DNA of 30,976 nt from Desulfobacteraceae bacterium (GCA_011390435.1 JAABSK010000007.1:1-30976); one strand, 5' to 3'. Counted from the first letter of the stretch, positions 1 to 7,740 are shown. The notes: generated by a model not told the origin, from the sequence alone. Numbers and translations are program-made.

Positions 1-499
1 CGGCATGGATGGTGATAAAATCCACTCCGTTTCGGGAATGGATCGCTACGGTTTCAAACCAGTCATCAATGGTGATCTGATCAACGGCTTTACCGGTACG
101 GGTCAGGGTGTCATAAATGGGAACCGTGCCGATCATCACCGGTATTTCACTGACAAGCCGTTTTCGGAATTCCTGGGTGTCACCTGAGACACTTAAATCC
201 ATGATCGCGTCTGCCTTGTTTTCAAGGGCCATCCTGGCTTTGTCCATTTCCGCGTCAAACGAGCACACATCCCTGGAGACCCCTAAGTTGACATTGATTT
301 TGGTTTTCAGCCCGTGACCGATCCCTGCAGCTTTGAGGTTGCGGTGGTGTTTATTGGCGGGAATGACAATCCAGCCCCGGGCCATTTTTTCCATCAGCTC
401 TGTTTGGCTGATGGATTCTGTTTCAAGAACAGCTTCCATCTGGGGGGTGAGGATTTTCTTTTGTGCGGCATCCATCTGTGTGGTGTATCCGGTATTCAT
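1..499 (-). CDS. thiC: Phosphomethylpyrimidine synthase ThiC (N-terminal part, runs off the window)
   Basis: ThiC is the radical-SAM enzyme that rearranges aminoimidazole ribotide into hydroxymethylpyrimidine phosphate, the pyrimidine half of thiamine. Only the first 166 codons are present; the rest lies beyond position 1. The translated part has the expected early ThiC features: an ARGWIVIPANKHH stretch, then INVNLGVS, then DAIMDLSVSGD, and finally GTVPIYDT. The C-terminal CxxCxxxxC cluster motif is outside the window. The ATG at 499-497 overlaps the TGA of the preceding thiD2E gene by four bases (ATGA), so the two are probably translationally coupled. It is the last visible gene of the thiS-G-H-F-D2E-C operon and should fall under the TPP riboswitch at 4269-4362. 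Confidence 0.93.
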   Translation of the reverse strand, partial: MNTGYTTQMDAAQKKILTPQMEAVLETESISQTELMEKMARGWIVIPANKHHRNLKAAGIGHGLKTKINVNLGVSRDVCSFDAEMDKARMALENKADAIMDLSVSGDTQEFRKRLVSEIPVMIGTVPIYDTLTRTGKAVDQITIDDWFETVAIHSRNGVDFITIHA

Positions 500-1533
500 T
501 GCGTCGCTCCTAAGATCTGTTTGAGTTTTCTGATTGTCTGGCCGATATCCTCAGCCCCGATGATTTCTGTCACCAGGCATATGGTGGATGCCCCCTTTGA
601 AATCACTTCCTGTATATTGTTCAGTTTGATTCCGCCGATGGCCACAAAAGGGATATCATTGCGGGCGACAACATGTTCGAGATAGCCAAGGCCCACAGCA
701 TCACATACGTCTGCTTTGGTGCGGGTGGTGAAAATCGGCCCCACACCGATATAGTCTGCACCGTCTGCCACTGCCTGGGCAGCCTGGGCAGGGCTGTGGG
801 TGGAACAGCCGATCATCATGTCCGGTGCGATGCGCCTGATCTGATCGATGGGCAAATCATCCTGGCCCTGGTGGATACCATCGGCCCCCACCATCAGGGC
901 CAGGTCAACATCGTCATTGACAATAAACGGCACATTGGCGTCCCAGGTGATTTTCCGGATGGCCCGGCATTCTTCAAACATCTGTCTGCGGGTCTTGTCC
1001 ATTGGTTTTTCCCGGTACTGCAGTACATCAATCCCTGCATCCACCATTTGCCGGGCCACTTGAATATTGGTTTTCCCCCTGCTGAACTTTTCTCCGAGAA
1101 TGCCGTATATTCCTTTTGGCAGCTGTTTTTTAAACAGGTTGAAAAAATCTGTTTCCAGGGTGTAAACGTCAAACCGCCAGGTTTCCATCTGCTTGCCCCC
1201 GGCATAGTCTCCCCGGGTTTTAAGGATCTCTTCAAGCGTGCGCAGGGCTTCTTGAACCCGCTTGAAATTGGATAAGACCGTATCGGTGAGATCACGTCTT
1301 TGGTCTGTTGTCTGGGCTGCCGAGATGGATCGCCCCACATCTTTTTTTGCATTGCGGCAATGGATCAATCCGGTTTCCTGTCCTTTGAACACCTGCCGTA
1401 TCTGGTGGCGCATTCTTCGCAGATCAGCAGAGACAGCTGCGGCATTAAACCGGAACCGGGCAATATCTTCGAGCACCCGCAGTCCTTCAGCGCACCGGTT
1501 GATATTTGCATCCAGTATTCGGGATGTTGTCAT
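496..1533 (-). CDS. thiE: ThiD2-ThiE fusion: HMP-P kinase domain plus thiamine-phosphate synthase
   Basis: 345 aa, far longer than a plain ThiE of about 210 aa. Residues from about 135 onward are ThiE, which joins HMP-PP and the thiazole phosphate. Motifs seen are QYREK, NDD, GIHQGQDD, GVGPIF-T-TK and AIGGI. Residues 1 to about 125, opening RILDANINRCAEGLRVLEDI, match the N-terminal extension also found on cyanobacterial ThiE. That domain has been described as ThiD2, a kinase restricted to HMP-phosphate. No classical ThiD is visible in this operon, so the fusion may supply both steps; that is inference. The start overlaps the end of thiF by 47 bases, which is long but leaves the conserved N-terminus intact. 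The stop overlaps the thiC start by four bases. Confidence 0.9.
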   Translation of the reverse strand: MTTSRILDANINRCAEGLRVLEDIARFRFNAAAVSADLRRMRHQIRQVFKGQETGLIHCRNAKKDVGRSISAAQTTDQRRDLTDTVLSNFKRVQEALRTLEEILKTRGDYAGGKQMETWRFDVYTLETDFFNLFKKQLPKGIYGILGEKFSRGKTNIQVARQMVDAGIDVLQYREKPMDKTRRQMFEECRAIRKITWDANVPFIVNDDVDLALMVGADGIHQGQDDLPIDQIRRIAPDMMIGCSTHSPAQAAQAVADGADYIGVGPIFTTRTKADVCDAVGLGYLEHVVARNDIPFVAIGGIKLNNIQEVISKGASTICLVTEIIGAEDIGQTIRKLKQILGATQ

Positions 1534-2068
1534 GGGTAATTTCCTTTATTGTGTTCAATATCAGGGCGGCCATGATCGCGGAGACCATGGCGATCTTGGG
1601 CGGGAATACCTCGTCGTCGGCTGCGTCTGATGAGAAATCCCCCACGATCTGGCAATGCCCCATCTGAAGCGTGCGGATGTTTGACAGATCCGGTCCGCTG
1701 ATGCCTGAAGCAGCAATCACCTGGATATTGCTGCGGGCAAGGTCTTCCACGAGCATTTTTTTGGCAGCCGGGTGGTCCAGGCCTTCCACCACCATGGCAC
1801 AGTCATGAAATACACAGCTGGCATCTTTGGATGTCAGTTTTCTGTCCAGGGTTTCAATGATCATTTCCGGATAAATCTCCCTGAGGTTTTGTTCAAGGCT
1901 GTGGACTTTTTTTTCGCCCACCTGTGAGATCCGATAAAACTGACGGTTCAGATTGGTGGCATCCACATGGTCAAAATCCACCAGCTTGATCTGCTTCACT
2001 CTTGCCTGGGCCAGAAGCCTGGCAACATTGGAGCCGATTCCGCCAATGCCGGCAATACCGATTTTCAT
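1487..2068 (-). CDS. thiF: ThiS adenylyltransferase ThiF (short family)
   Basis: 193 aa, E1-like Rossmann protein that adenylates the C-terminal glycine of ThiS before sulfur is loaded. The nucleotide-binding GIGGIGSN motif is at residues 7-14, followed by the acidic DFDHVDATNLNRQF segment typical of ThiF/MoeB/HesA proteins. It is shorter than Escherichia coli ThiF and lacks the zinc-binding CxxC pairs, which fits the short ThiF family usually encoded beside thiS, thiG and thiH. Its ATG shares one base with the thiH stop (TGATG at 2070-2066), implying coupled translation. Neighbours on both sides are thiamine genes, so assignment to thiazole synthesis is firm. Confidence 0.9.
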   Translation of the reverse strand: MKIGIAGIGGIGSNVARLLAQARVKQIKLVDFDHVDATNLNRQFYRISQVGEKKVHSLEQNLREIYPEMIIETLDRKLTSKDASCVFHDCAMVVEGLDHPAAKKMLVEDLARSNIQVIAASGISGPDLSNIRTLQMGHCQIVGDFSSDAADDEVFPPKIAMVSAIMAALILNTIKEITHDNIPNTGCKYQPVR

Positions 2069-3174
2069 CAGACCCGCTCCCAGTCTTTGAATATCGGCTG
2101 GTAGCCTCTTTTTCGGATCATCTGACAGATCTGATCCACACTCCGGGTGTCTGTCACTGCAAACTGGGGAGTGACAGTGTGATCTTTTAAGGCATATCCG
2201 CCCACATCGGTCTTGGATCCGGCAGAATACCGGGTGACGCCCAGCGGCAGAAGCCTGTCTCTGAAATCAGCAGATTCGCGTGTGGAAATGGTGATTCCCA
2301 GCCGGGGCATGAACAGCCGCCAGGCCAGCATGAACTGGACAAACTGTGCATCCGATACCGTGTGCCGGGGCAGAATTCCCCCTGCTGCCGGGGTCATTCT
2401 GGGAAGTGACAGGCTGATCTCGACATCGGGAAACATTTTTTCCAGATACCGGGCGTGCAGTCCTGCCAGAAAGGCTTCTGACGCAGGCACTCCCAGACCG
2501 AACAGCGGCCCGATATTTACCGATCTGAATCCAGCCCTGGCACCCCGTTCCGGGGTCAGCAGCCGGTAGGCATAATCGGTTTTTCGTCCTTTCAGGTGAA
2601 CGGTTTTATAAATGGCTGGATCATAGACTTCCTGGTAAACGGTCAATGCATCCACGCCAGCGGTCTTGAGTGTTTGATAATCGTCCTCATCCATGGGAAA
2701 GATTTCAATGCCAATGGATGAAAAATATCGCTTCAAAAGGGTGACGACCGATTCAAGATAGGAGATGGGGGTGATGCTGGGGGCTTCTCCGGTGAGAATC
2801 AGAATGTGCCGGATGCCCATGCCGGCAATTACCCGGGCTTCAGCCTCAATCTGTTCAATGGACAGTTTCAGCCGCCGGGTCTGGGTATTGCAGTTAAATC
2901 CGCAATAGGTGCAGTGATTGGAGCAATAGTCAGAAATATACAAGGGGGCGTAAATACCGATGGTGCGGCCAAAATACTGGCGGGTGATCTGACCGGCTTT
3001 CACCGCCATCGCTTCAAGGGCATCCTGGGCTGTATCAGACAACAGGTTCAAAAGATCGTAAGGCGTCAACCGGTCTTTTGCTAACGAGCAGTGGACATCC
3101 TCCAGCGTGACGCTGCTGAGGTGTGCAGCGATATCAGCGGCGCGATAGTTTTGTATCACATTGAAAAAAGACAT
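2068..3174 (-). CDS. thiH: 2-iminoacetate synthase ThiH (radical SAM tyrosine lyase)
   Basis: 368 aa. ThiH cleaves tyrosine to dehydroglycine and p-cresol using a 5'-deoxyadenosyl radical, supplying the glycine-derived part of the thiazole in anaerobes. Aerobes usually use ThiO instead, so its presence suits an oxygen-avoiding organism. The radical-SAM cluster motif CSNHCTYC is at residues 84-91 within YISDYCSNHCTYCGFNC, and the downstream ILILTGE segment is also typical. The start sits four bases after the thiG stop with a purine-rich AGGCGGTAGG stretch just upstream. Third gene in the operon. Confidence 0.94.
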   Translation of the reverse strand: MSFFNVIQNYRAADIAAHLSSVTLEDVHCSLAKDRLTPYDLLNLLSDTAQDALEAMAVKAGQITRQYFGRTIGIYAPLYISDYCSNHCTYCGFNCNTQTRRLKLSIEQIEAEARVIAGMGIRHILILTGEAPSITPISYLESVVTLLKRYFSSIGIEIFPMDEDDYQTLKTAGVDALTVYQEVYDPAIYKTVHLKGRKTDYAYRLLTPERGARAGFRSVNIGPLFGLGVPASEAFLAGLHARYLEKMFPDVEISLSLPRMTPAAGGILPRHTVSDAQFVQFMLAWRLFMPRLGITISTRESADFRDRLLPLGVTRYSAGSKTDVGGYALKDHTVTPQFAVTDTRSVDQICQMIRKRGYQPIFKDWERV

Positions 3175-3178
3175 GATC

Positions 3179-3958
3179 CTACCGCCTTAAAAAACCGGTC
3201 AGGGGAGAGGATGCACTGGCCTGTGCCTGCTGGTCTGCCATGTCAGACAGATAGGCCATCCGTCCGGCCGCTACAGCCAGGGAAAAAGCTCGGGCTGCCA
3301 GAACCGGGTCTTTACTGGTGGCAATGGCTGTGTTTACCAGAACCGCGTCCGCCCCCATTTCCATGGCTTCAGCAGCCTGGGATGGTCGTCCGATGCCTGC
3401 GTCCACCACCACCGGCAGTGTACTGGATTCAATGATCAACTGGATCATGGGTTTCATTTCCAGCCCCCGGTTGGTGCCGATAGGTGCACCTAAGGGCATG
3501 ACAGCGGCTGCACCGGCATCATGCAGCTGACGGCTCACCGTAAGGTCCGGCATCATATAGGGCAGGACAATAAACCCCTCTTTTGCAAGGATTTCAGTTG
3601 CCAGAAGGGTTTGGTAATTATCCGGCAAAAGGTATTGCATGTCTGTGATCACTTCGATCTTGATAAAGTTTCCACACCCGGCAGCCCGGGCAATCCGTGC
3701 GATACGCACCGCTTCCTTTGCGGTTCTGGCACCGGACGTGTTGGGCAGCAGTGTGACAGAATCCGGAATATAGCTGAGGATATTGTCTTTTGGGTCATCC
3801 GGGTCAACCCGCCTGAGGGCAACGGTAATCATTTGAGAGCCGCAGGCCTCAAGCATATCCGGGATCACTGACCGGGGGGAAAATTTACCGGTTCCAGTGA
3901 ACAGCCGGTTCGTAAATACGGTATCGCCGATCGTCAGGGTGTCATTTGAGTCAGGCAT
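3179..3958 (-). CDS. thiG: Thiazole synthase ThiG
   Basis: 259 aa, the usual size for ThiG. It is a TIM-barrel enzyme that condenses deoxyxylulose phosphate, dehydroglycine and ThiS thiocarboxylate into the thiazole phosphate. The Schiff-base lysine is expected in the FIKIEVI segment (Lys100). Other hallmarks are LFTGTGKF near the start, [26 protein letters not shown] and [12 protein letters not shown]. The gene begins directly after the thiS stop codon. Its ribosome-binding site (GGAGG) is formed by the codons for the terminal glycines of ThiS, seven bases before the ATG. Confidence 0.96.
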   Translation of the reverse strand: MPDSNDTLTIGDTVFTNRLFTGTGKFSPRSVIPDMLEACGSQMITVALRRVDPDDPKDNILSYIPDSVTLLPNTSGARTAKEAVRIARIARAAGCGNFIKIEVITDMQYLLPDNYQTLLATEILAKEGFIVLPYMMPDLTVSRQLHDAGAAAVMPLGAPIGTNRGLEMKPMIQLIIESSTLPVVVDAGIGRPSQAAEAMEMGADAVLVNTAIATSKDPVLAARAFSLAVAAGRMAYLSDMADQQAQASASSPLTGFLRR

Positions 3959-4156
3959 CTATCCGCCTCCAACAAAGCTTAACAGTTCAATGATATCATC
4001 CGGCCGGATCAGAATATCGCTCCAGGTCTCCTGGGAAACGAGAGTGAAATTGTGTTCAGCAATTAATGTATCCGTGTCCAGGCCCAGGTATTCGACAAGA
4101 TCCATAAGGGTCAGGCAGTCGGTCTCCGTGGGCTTTCCGTTGAGTTGTATTTTCAT
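3959..4156 (-). CDS. thiS: Sulfur carrier protein ThiS
   Basis: 65 aa, a ubiquitin-fold sulfur carrier. It opens with KIQLNGKPTE and ends FVGGG; the C-terminal di-glycine is where ThiF adenylates the protein and the thiocarboxylate is then formed. It is the first gene after the TPP riboswitch, 112 bases downstream of it, and is followed immediately by thiG. A GGGA stretch lies about ten bases upstream of the ATG and is only a moderate ribosome-binding site, which would fit control of initiation by the leader. Confidence 0.93.
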   Translation of the reverse strand: MKIQLNGKPTETDCLTLMDLVEYLGLDTDTLIAEHNFTLVSQETWSDILIRPDDIIELLSFVGGG

Positions 4157-4268
4157 GGATAATGGTTCCCATGCAATTGGGTGTTATGGGTAAAAAACCT
4201 GACAGGAAAGAAGGGGAAACAGGGAATAAAGCAAGGACGGACAATGATAAAACAAATAGAAGCTTCAT

Positions 4269-4362
4269 ACACTTTCCCTACGCCGGTGCTAACCGTATCA
4301 GGTTCCAAGGGTTGAAGCCTGTTTTGCTTCTCTCAGCTTTTGATTCAAAGCACCCCCAGTGA
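4269..4362 (-). promoter_or_regulatory. TPP riboswitch (THI element) of the thiamine operon
   Basis: Read on the minus strand, the leader contains the conserved TPP aptamer blocks in order: GGGGUGC, then CUGAGA, then ACCCUUGGAACCUGAU followed by ACGGUUAGCACCGGCGUAGGGAA. The 5' GGGGUGC pairs with the later GCACC to close the aptamer. The element lies between the thi promoter (4378-4406) and thiS. I saw no convincing terminator hairpin with a U-run between the aptamer and thiS, so translational control or a weak attenuator is possible; the mode of regulation is not settled. Confidence 0.95.
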
Positions 4363-4377
4363 ACGTACTGCCACCAA

Positions 4378-4406
4378 AACTATGTGAAAGCGTGTACGCT
4401 TGTCAA
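4378..4406 (-). promoter_or_regulatory. Sigma-70-type promoter of the thi operon
   Basis: On the minus strand TTGACA (4406-4401) is a perfect -35 box, followed by a 17-base spacer and ATAGTT (4383-4378) as -10. This would start transcription around 4371, just before the TPP aptamer. The spacer is largely filled by an inverted repeat (4388-4401). Both boxes were found by eye. Confidence 0.6.
4388..4401. promoter_or_regulatory. Inverted repeat AAGCGT-GT-ACGCTT within the thi promoter spacer
   Basis: A perfect 6-2-6 inverted repeat sits between the -35 and -10 boxes of the thi promoter, the classic place for a repressor site. Its half-sites AGCGT/ACGCT recur in palindromes beside the promoters at 4445-4456 and 21633-21644. 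The protein that binds is unknown. Confidence 0.45.
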
Positions 4407-4444
4407 TGAAAAAAAGTCGTGTGTCCGGTAAAAAATTATAGAGC

Positions 4445-4456
4445 GAGCGTTCGTTT
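4445..4456. promoter_or_regulatory. Palindrome-like operator candidate upstream of the acyl-CoA synthetase
   Basis: GAGCGTTCGTTT matches 9 of 12 positions of the perfect palindrome GAGCGTACGCTC found before the nitronate-monooxygenase-like gene at 21633-21644. In both places it lies six to nine bases upstream of a TTGAC-type -35 box. Confidence 0.4.
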
Positions 4457-4462
4457 TATCAA

Positions 4463-4491
4463 TTGACTTCAAAAATGGCCTTTGTTACCAT
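4463..4491 (+). promoter_or_regulatory. Sigma-70-type promoter of the acyl-CoA synthetase gene
   Basis: TTGACT (4463-4468), a 17-base spacer and TACCAT (4486-4491) form a plausible promoter about 50 bases before the GTG start at 4545. The candidate operator at 4445-4456 is immediately upstream. Confidence 0.45.
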
Positions 4492-4544
4492 GGGCCATAA
4501 CACAAAAATACGGTACAGACAGATAACATAAAAAGGTGTGAACA

Positions 4545-6731
4545 GTGAAGATACATGAATTGATCGATCAGTGCAGAAAGACCAAAACCGTTTCTCTTGA
4601 TGAAGCAGCGTCAAAACGCATTCTCTCTGAATATGGTATCCCTGTTGTGGAAGAGGTGATCACAGCAGATGAAAACACAGCCGTGGCTGTTGCCGGAAAA
4701 ATGGGATATCCTGTTGTTCTGAAAGGCTTTGGCAGCAGCCTTGCCCATAAAACTGAAATGGGCCTGGTCCGGGTGAATCTTGCAGATGAACATCAGGTGC
4801 GTACGGCCTTTTCACAGATCAAAATCGCTGGTGGTGAGGCCTGGGAAGGTTGTCTGGTCCAGCCGATGGTCACAGGCCAGCGGGAGGTCGTTGCAGGACT
4901 GATCCGTGATCCCCAGTTCGGACCGGTGGTGATGTTCGGTCTGGGCGGTATTTTTGCCGAGGCCCTTAAAGACGTGGTTTTCCGCATTGCGCCCCTGACG
5001 GAGGAGCAGGCCCGGGACATGATGTCTGATCTGTCAGCCCGGAATCTGCTGGGAGCGTTCAGAGGCCAGGCACCGGCAGATACAGCCCAGCTGGCCAGGG
5101 TACTGACAGGGCTTTCCCGCCTGGGCACAGACTTCCCTGATATCAAAGAGGTGGATATCAACCCGTTGATTATCTCAGCAGACGGGCGGATAACAGCCGT
5201 GGATGCCCTTGTGGTGTTGACAGATGATCTGCCTGATGTTGACGTGCCGGATCCTGAGACCGCGCAGCAGAAGAGTGATAAAACCGTTCAGGACCTGAAG
5301 GTCATGACCCGGCCGCAGTCCATTGCCGTTGTCGGGGTTGCCCGGACGCCGGCAGGTCCTTTTCCCGGAATTTACCGGTGCATGCGGGATTTTGGGTATG
5401 CCGGGCGGTTGTATCCCATCAATCCAGGGGCTCCGGATATTGACGGAGCCAAATCATATCCCAGTCTCAAAGCATTGCCGGAAAAGGTGGACCTGGTGAT
5501 TCTTTCCATTTCTGCGGATCGGGTACCGGCAGCACTGGATGAGTGTGTTGAGGCCGGGTGCAGGAATGTTCATATTTTTACCTCCGGGTTTGCAGAGTCG
5601 GGAGAACCGGAAGGGATTCGTCTCCAGGAAGAGATCCGGCAGATTGCCCTGAACGGCGGGTTGAATATCATCGGTCCCAACTGCATGGGGATCCATGTGC
5701 CGGCATTGCGTGTCCTTACATGGAAAAATGCTTCCAAAATCAGCGGACCTGTGGGCATGGTCAGCCAGAGCGGCGGTCATGCCCAGGATTTTGCCCACCT
5801 GGCAAACCGGATGGGATTGTATTTCAGTAAAATTATCAGTTTTGGCAATGCCGTCACCATGGACAGCACTGATTTTCTTCCTTTTTTTGCTCAAGACGCA
5901 GATACCCGCATCATTTCCATGTACCTGGAAGGGGTAAAAGATGGGCGAACGCTGCTGGAGCAGGTAACCCGGATCAACCGGAAAAAACCGGTGGTGATCC
6001 TGAAAGGGGGGCTGACAGAATCCGGGGCAAGGACAGTGGCGTCCCACACTGGTTCCCTTGCCGGTGGCGCATCCATATGGAAAGGATTTTTCCGCCAGAC
6101 CGGGGCGGTTCAGGTAAACTCTCTGGATGAAATGGCCCAGACCATCATGGCGTTTGAGCATCTCCCACCTGTCAGGGGCAAACGGGTGGCCATTCTGGGC
6201 ACCGGGGGCGGTATCGGTGTTGCTGCAGCAGACAGCTGTGCCCGGACCGGATTAGAGATGCCGCAGCTTTCACCCGAAACCATGGATCAGCTGCGTCAGT
6301 ATATCCCGCCGGCCGGTAACATGATCCGCAACCCCATTGATGCACATATTGTGATCATGAAGCTGGATCTGCTGGGCCCCACACTGGAGCTTCTGGCAAA
6401 AGAATCCTATCTGGACATGTTTATTCTTTCCCTGCATCTGGACTGGATTTACGGCAAAGAAGAGGGCGCACACATTGACAGCATTGGTCGGTATCTTGCT
6501 GAAGAAGCACGGAAACACCTGAACGGAAAGCCCCTGGTGGTGGTCTGGCGGCAATATCAGCCCCAGTCGGGCATCAAGGCTGCCAGGGAACGGCTGGAAC
6601 GTCAACTGCAAAATGCAGGCATTCCTGTTTACGAAGGCCTGGATGCTTCCCTTGGCGCTTTGTCAAAAGTGGCTGAATATTATACGTTCCACAGTAGAGC
6701 CGTAAGCGGACCCAATTGGGAAAAAAATTGA
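4545..6731 (+). CDS. ADP-forming acetyl/acyl-CoA synthetase, fused ATP-grasp (beta) and CoA-ligase (alpha) subunits
   Basis: 728 aa. The family interconverts acyl-CoA plus ADP and phosphate with free acid, CoA and ATP, passing phosphate through a histidine. Residues 1 to about 225 are an ATP-grasp domain (GYPVVLKGFGSSLAHKTEMG; KEVDINPLI). From about 255 comes a CoA-binding Rossmann domain (SIAVVGVART), then succinyl-CoA-ligase-like domains (GMVSQSGG). The SHTGSLAGG motif contains the likely phospho-acceptor His501. The order, beta before alpha, is the reverse of the common alpha-beta fusion. Start is GTG with AAGGTG upstream. Acetate and longer or aromatic acids are all possible substrates, so I give no gene symbol. 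A palindrome-flanked promoter precedes it, and the sensory cassette starts 57 bases downstream on the same strand. Confidence 0.9.
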   Translation: MKIHELIDQCRKTKTVSLDEAASKRILSEYGIPVVEEVITADENTAVAVAGKMGYPVVLKGFGSSLAHKTEMGLVRVNLADEHQVRTAFSQIKIAGGEAWEGCLVQPMVTGQREVVAGLIRDPQFGPVVMFGLGGIFAEALKDVVFRIAPLTEEQARDMMSDLSARNLLGAFRGQAPADTAQLARVLTGLSRLGTDFPDIKEVDINPLIISADGRITAVDALVVLTDDLPDVDVPDPETAQQKSDKTVQDLKVMTRPQSIAVVGVARTPAGPFPGIYRCMRDFGYAGRLYPINPGAPDIDGAKSYPSLKALPEKVDLVILSISADRVPAALDECVEAGCRNVHIFTSGFAESGEPEGIRLQEEIRQIALNGGLNIIGPNCMGIHVPALRVLTWKNASKISGPVGMVSQSGGHAQDFAHLANRMGLYFSKIISFGNAVTMDSTDFLPFFAQDADTRIISMYLEGVKDGRTLLEQVTRINRKKPVVILKGGLTESGARTVASHTGSLAGGASIWKGFFRQTGAVQVNSLDEMAQTIMAFEHLPPVRGKRVAILGTGGGIGVAAADSCARTGLEMPQLSPETMDQLRQYIPPAGNMIRNPIDAHIVIMKLDLLGPTLELLAKESYLDMFILSLHLDWIYGKEEGAHIDSIGRYLAEEARKHLNGKPLVVVWRQYQPQSGIKAARERLERQLQNAGIPVYEGLDASLGALSKVAEYYTFHSRAVSGPNWEKN

Positions 6732-6788
6732 ATTTGCATCATGCAGCCGGCTGTTGTAATGTTAAAAAAACAGGGAGTAAATCAGAAC

Positions 6789-7082
6789 ATGGCACAAGAC
6801 AACAACCGGAATTTTCCCCGGTTTATGGACGCCCTGTTTTTGAATTATCAGCCTCAGATCCTTGTGGAAACCGTTCTCTGGGTCTTCCGCGCCTATCGGT
6901 CCCATGGGTTTGCGACCACATACTGGGCAGCCAATTTAAACATATGGGTGGATCTGCTGAAAAAGGAACTGACGCCTGCGGCATTTGAAGAGATCTATCC
7001 GTTTTATCGCTGGCTGATTGTGAATATACCGGTTTTTGTCCGGATTACGGATCAGGAGCGATCCATTCATGACGAAAAATAA
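6789..7082 (+). CDS. Small helical protein of unknown function, first gene of a B12-sensor/diguanylate cyclase cassette
   Basis: 97 aa from the ATG at 6789. In-frame ATGs at 6741 and 6759 lack a ribosome-binding site, whereas GGGAG lies upstream of 6789. I do not recognise a named family. The sequence is rich in aromatic residues and looks all-helical, with segments such as ETVLWVFRAYRSHGF, TTYWAANLNIWVDLL and EIYPFYRWLIVNIPVFVRI. No signal peptide or clear membrane span is seen. Its end overlaps the start of the cobalamin-binding gene by 14 bases, so the two are almost certainly co-expressed. A partner or accessory role to the B12 sensor is inferred only from this coupling. Confidence 0.75.
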   Translation: MAQDNNRNFPRFMDALFLNYQPQILVETVLWVFRAYRSHGFATTYWAANLNIWVDLLKKELTPAAFEEIYPFYRWLIVNIPVFVRITDQERSIHDEK

Positions 7083-7740
7083 AGACAGCGGGTCTGCATC
7101 ATCAATACCTGAAAATCTGTATCAGGAGTATTTCAATCTTCTTTTGAACGGTGATCGGATCGCCTGCACCCGCATTGTTCAGGACCTGATTCATAAAGAC
7201 ATTGAAATCAAAATTCTTTATGTGGAATTTTTTCAAAAGAGTCTTTATGCCGTGGGTGAATTATGGGAATACAATAAAATATCCGTTGCCCGGGAGCACC
7301 TGGTGACGGCAATTACTGAAGGACTGTTGAACCTGGTGTATCCAAAACTCTTTGAGAAAGATCATGCACGGCAGAACAAATCTGTGGTCATTTCCTGCAC
7401 TGCCAATGAATTTCATCAGATCGGCGGAAAAATGGCTGCGGATATTTTCGAACTCAATGGATGGAACAGCCATTTTCTGGGAGCCAATACACCGGTGAAC
7501 CATCTGCTGGATTATATCCAGGACGTCAAACCGGATCTGGTCGGGCTTTCTTTAAGCGTGTATTTCAATCTTCCATCGCTGAAAGCCGGGCTGGATGCAC
7601 TCAGATCGGATTTTAGAAACCTGGATGTTTTTGTCGGCGGCCAGGCCTTTTGTCATGGCGGAATCGATCTGCTGAAGCAGTATACGGGAACCCGCTACGT
7701 TCAATCGCTGAACGAACTTGATGCGATGATCAGAGAATGA
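7069..7740 (+). CDS. Stand-alone cobalamin-binding sensor protein with W-x9-EH (CarH-type) motif
   Basis: 223 aa, made only of a four-helix cap (about 15-100) and a B12-binding Rossmann domain (about 105-220). Start chosen at 7069 because AGGAG precedes it; an upstream in-frame start lacks this. The Rossmann half has ExHxxG with His116 as expected lower cobalt ligand, a serine-leucine motif near 161-163, and GG at 190-191, with canonical spacing. The cap contains Trp66, nine residues, then Glu76-His77: the W-x9-EH signature of CarH-type adenosylcobalamin photoreceptors, where these residues cover the upper face of the cofactor. There is no MerR DNA-binding domain, unlike CarH, so output is probably through a partner, and the diguanylate cyclase follows one base later. 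A corrinoid methyl-carrier role is the main alternative, but no methyltransferase is nearby. Confidence 0.88.
   Translation: MTKNKDSGSASSIPENLYQEYFNLLLNGDRIACTRIVQDLIHKDIEIKILYVEFFQKSLYAVGELWEYNKISVAREHLVTAITEGLLNLVYPKLFEKDHARQNKSVVISCTANEFHQIGGKMAADIFELNGWNSHFLGANTPVNHLLDYIQDVKPDLVGLSLSVYFNLPSLKAGLDALRSDFRNLDVFVGGQAFCHGGIDLLKQYTGTRYVQSLNELDAMIRE

Noticed and set aside
673..1275. Long plus-strand open frame opposite thiD2E
   Set aside because: Antisense to a well-conserved gene and shows no recognisable protein features.
4157..4268. Intrinsic terminator or attenuator between the TPP aptamer and thiS
   Set aside because: A CCT-GTC-AGG-TTTTTT element is present on the minus strand, but its three-pair stem is too weak to call a terminator.
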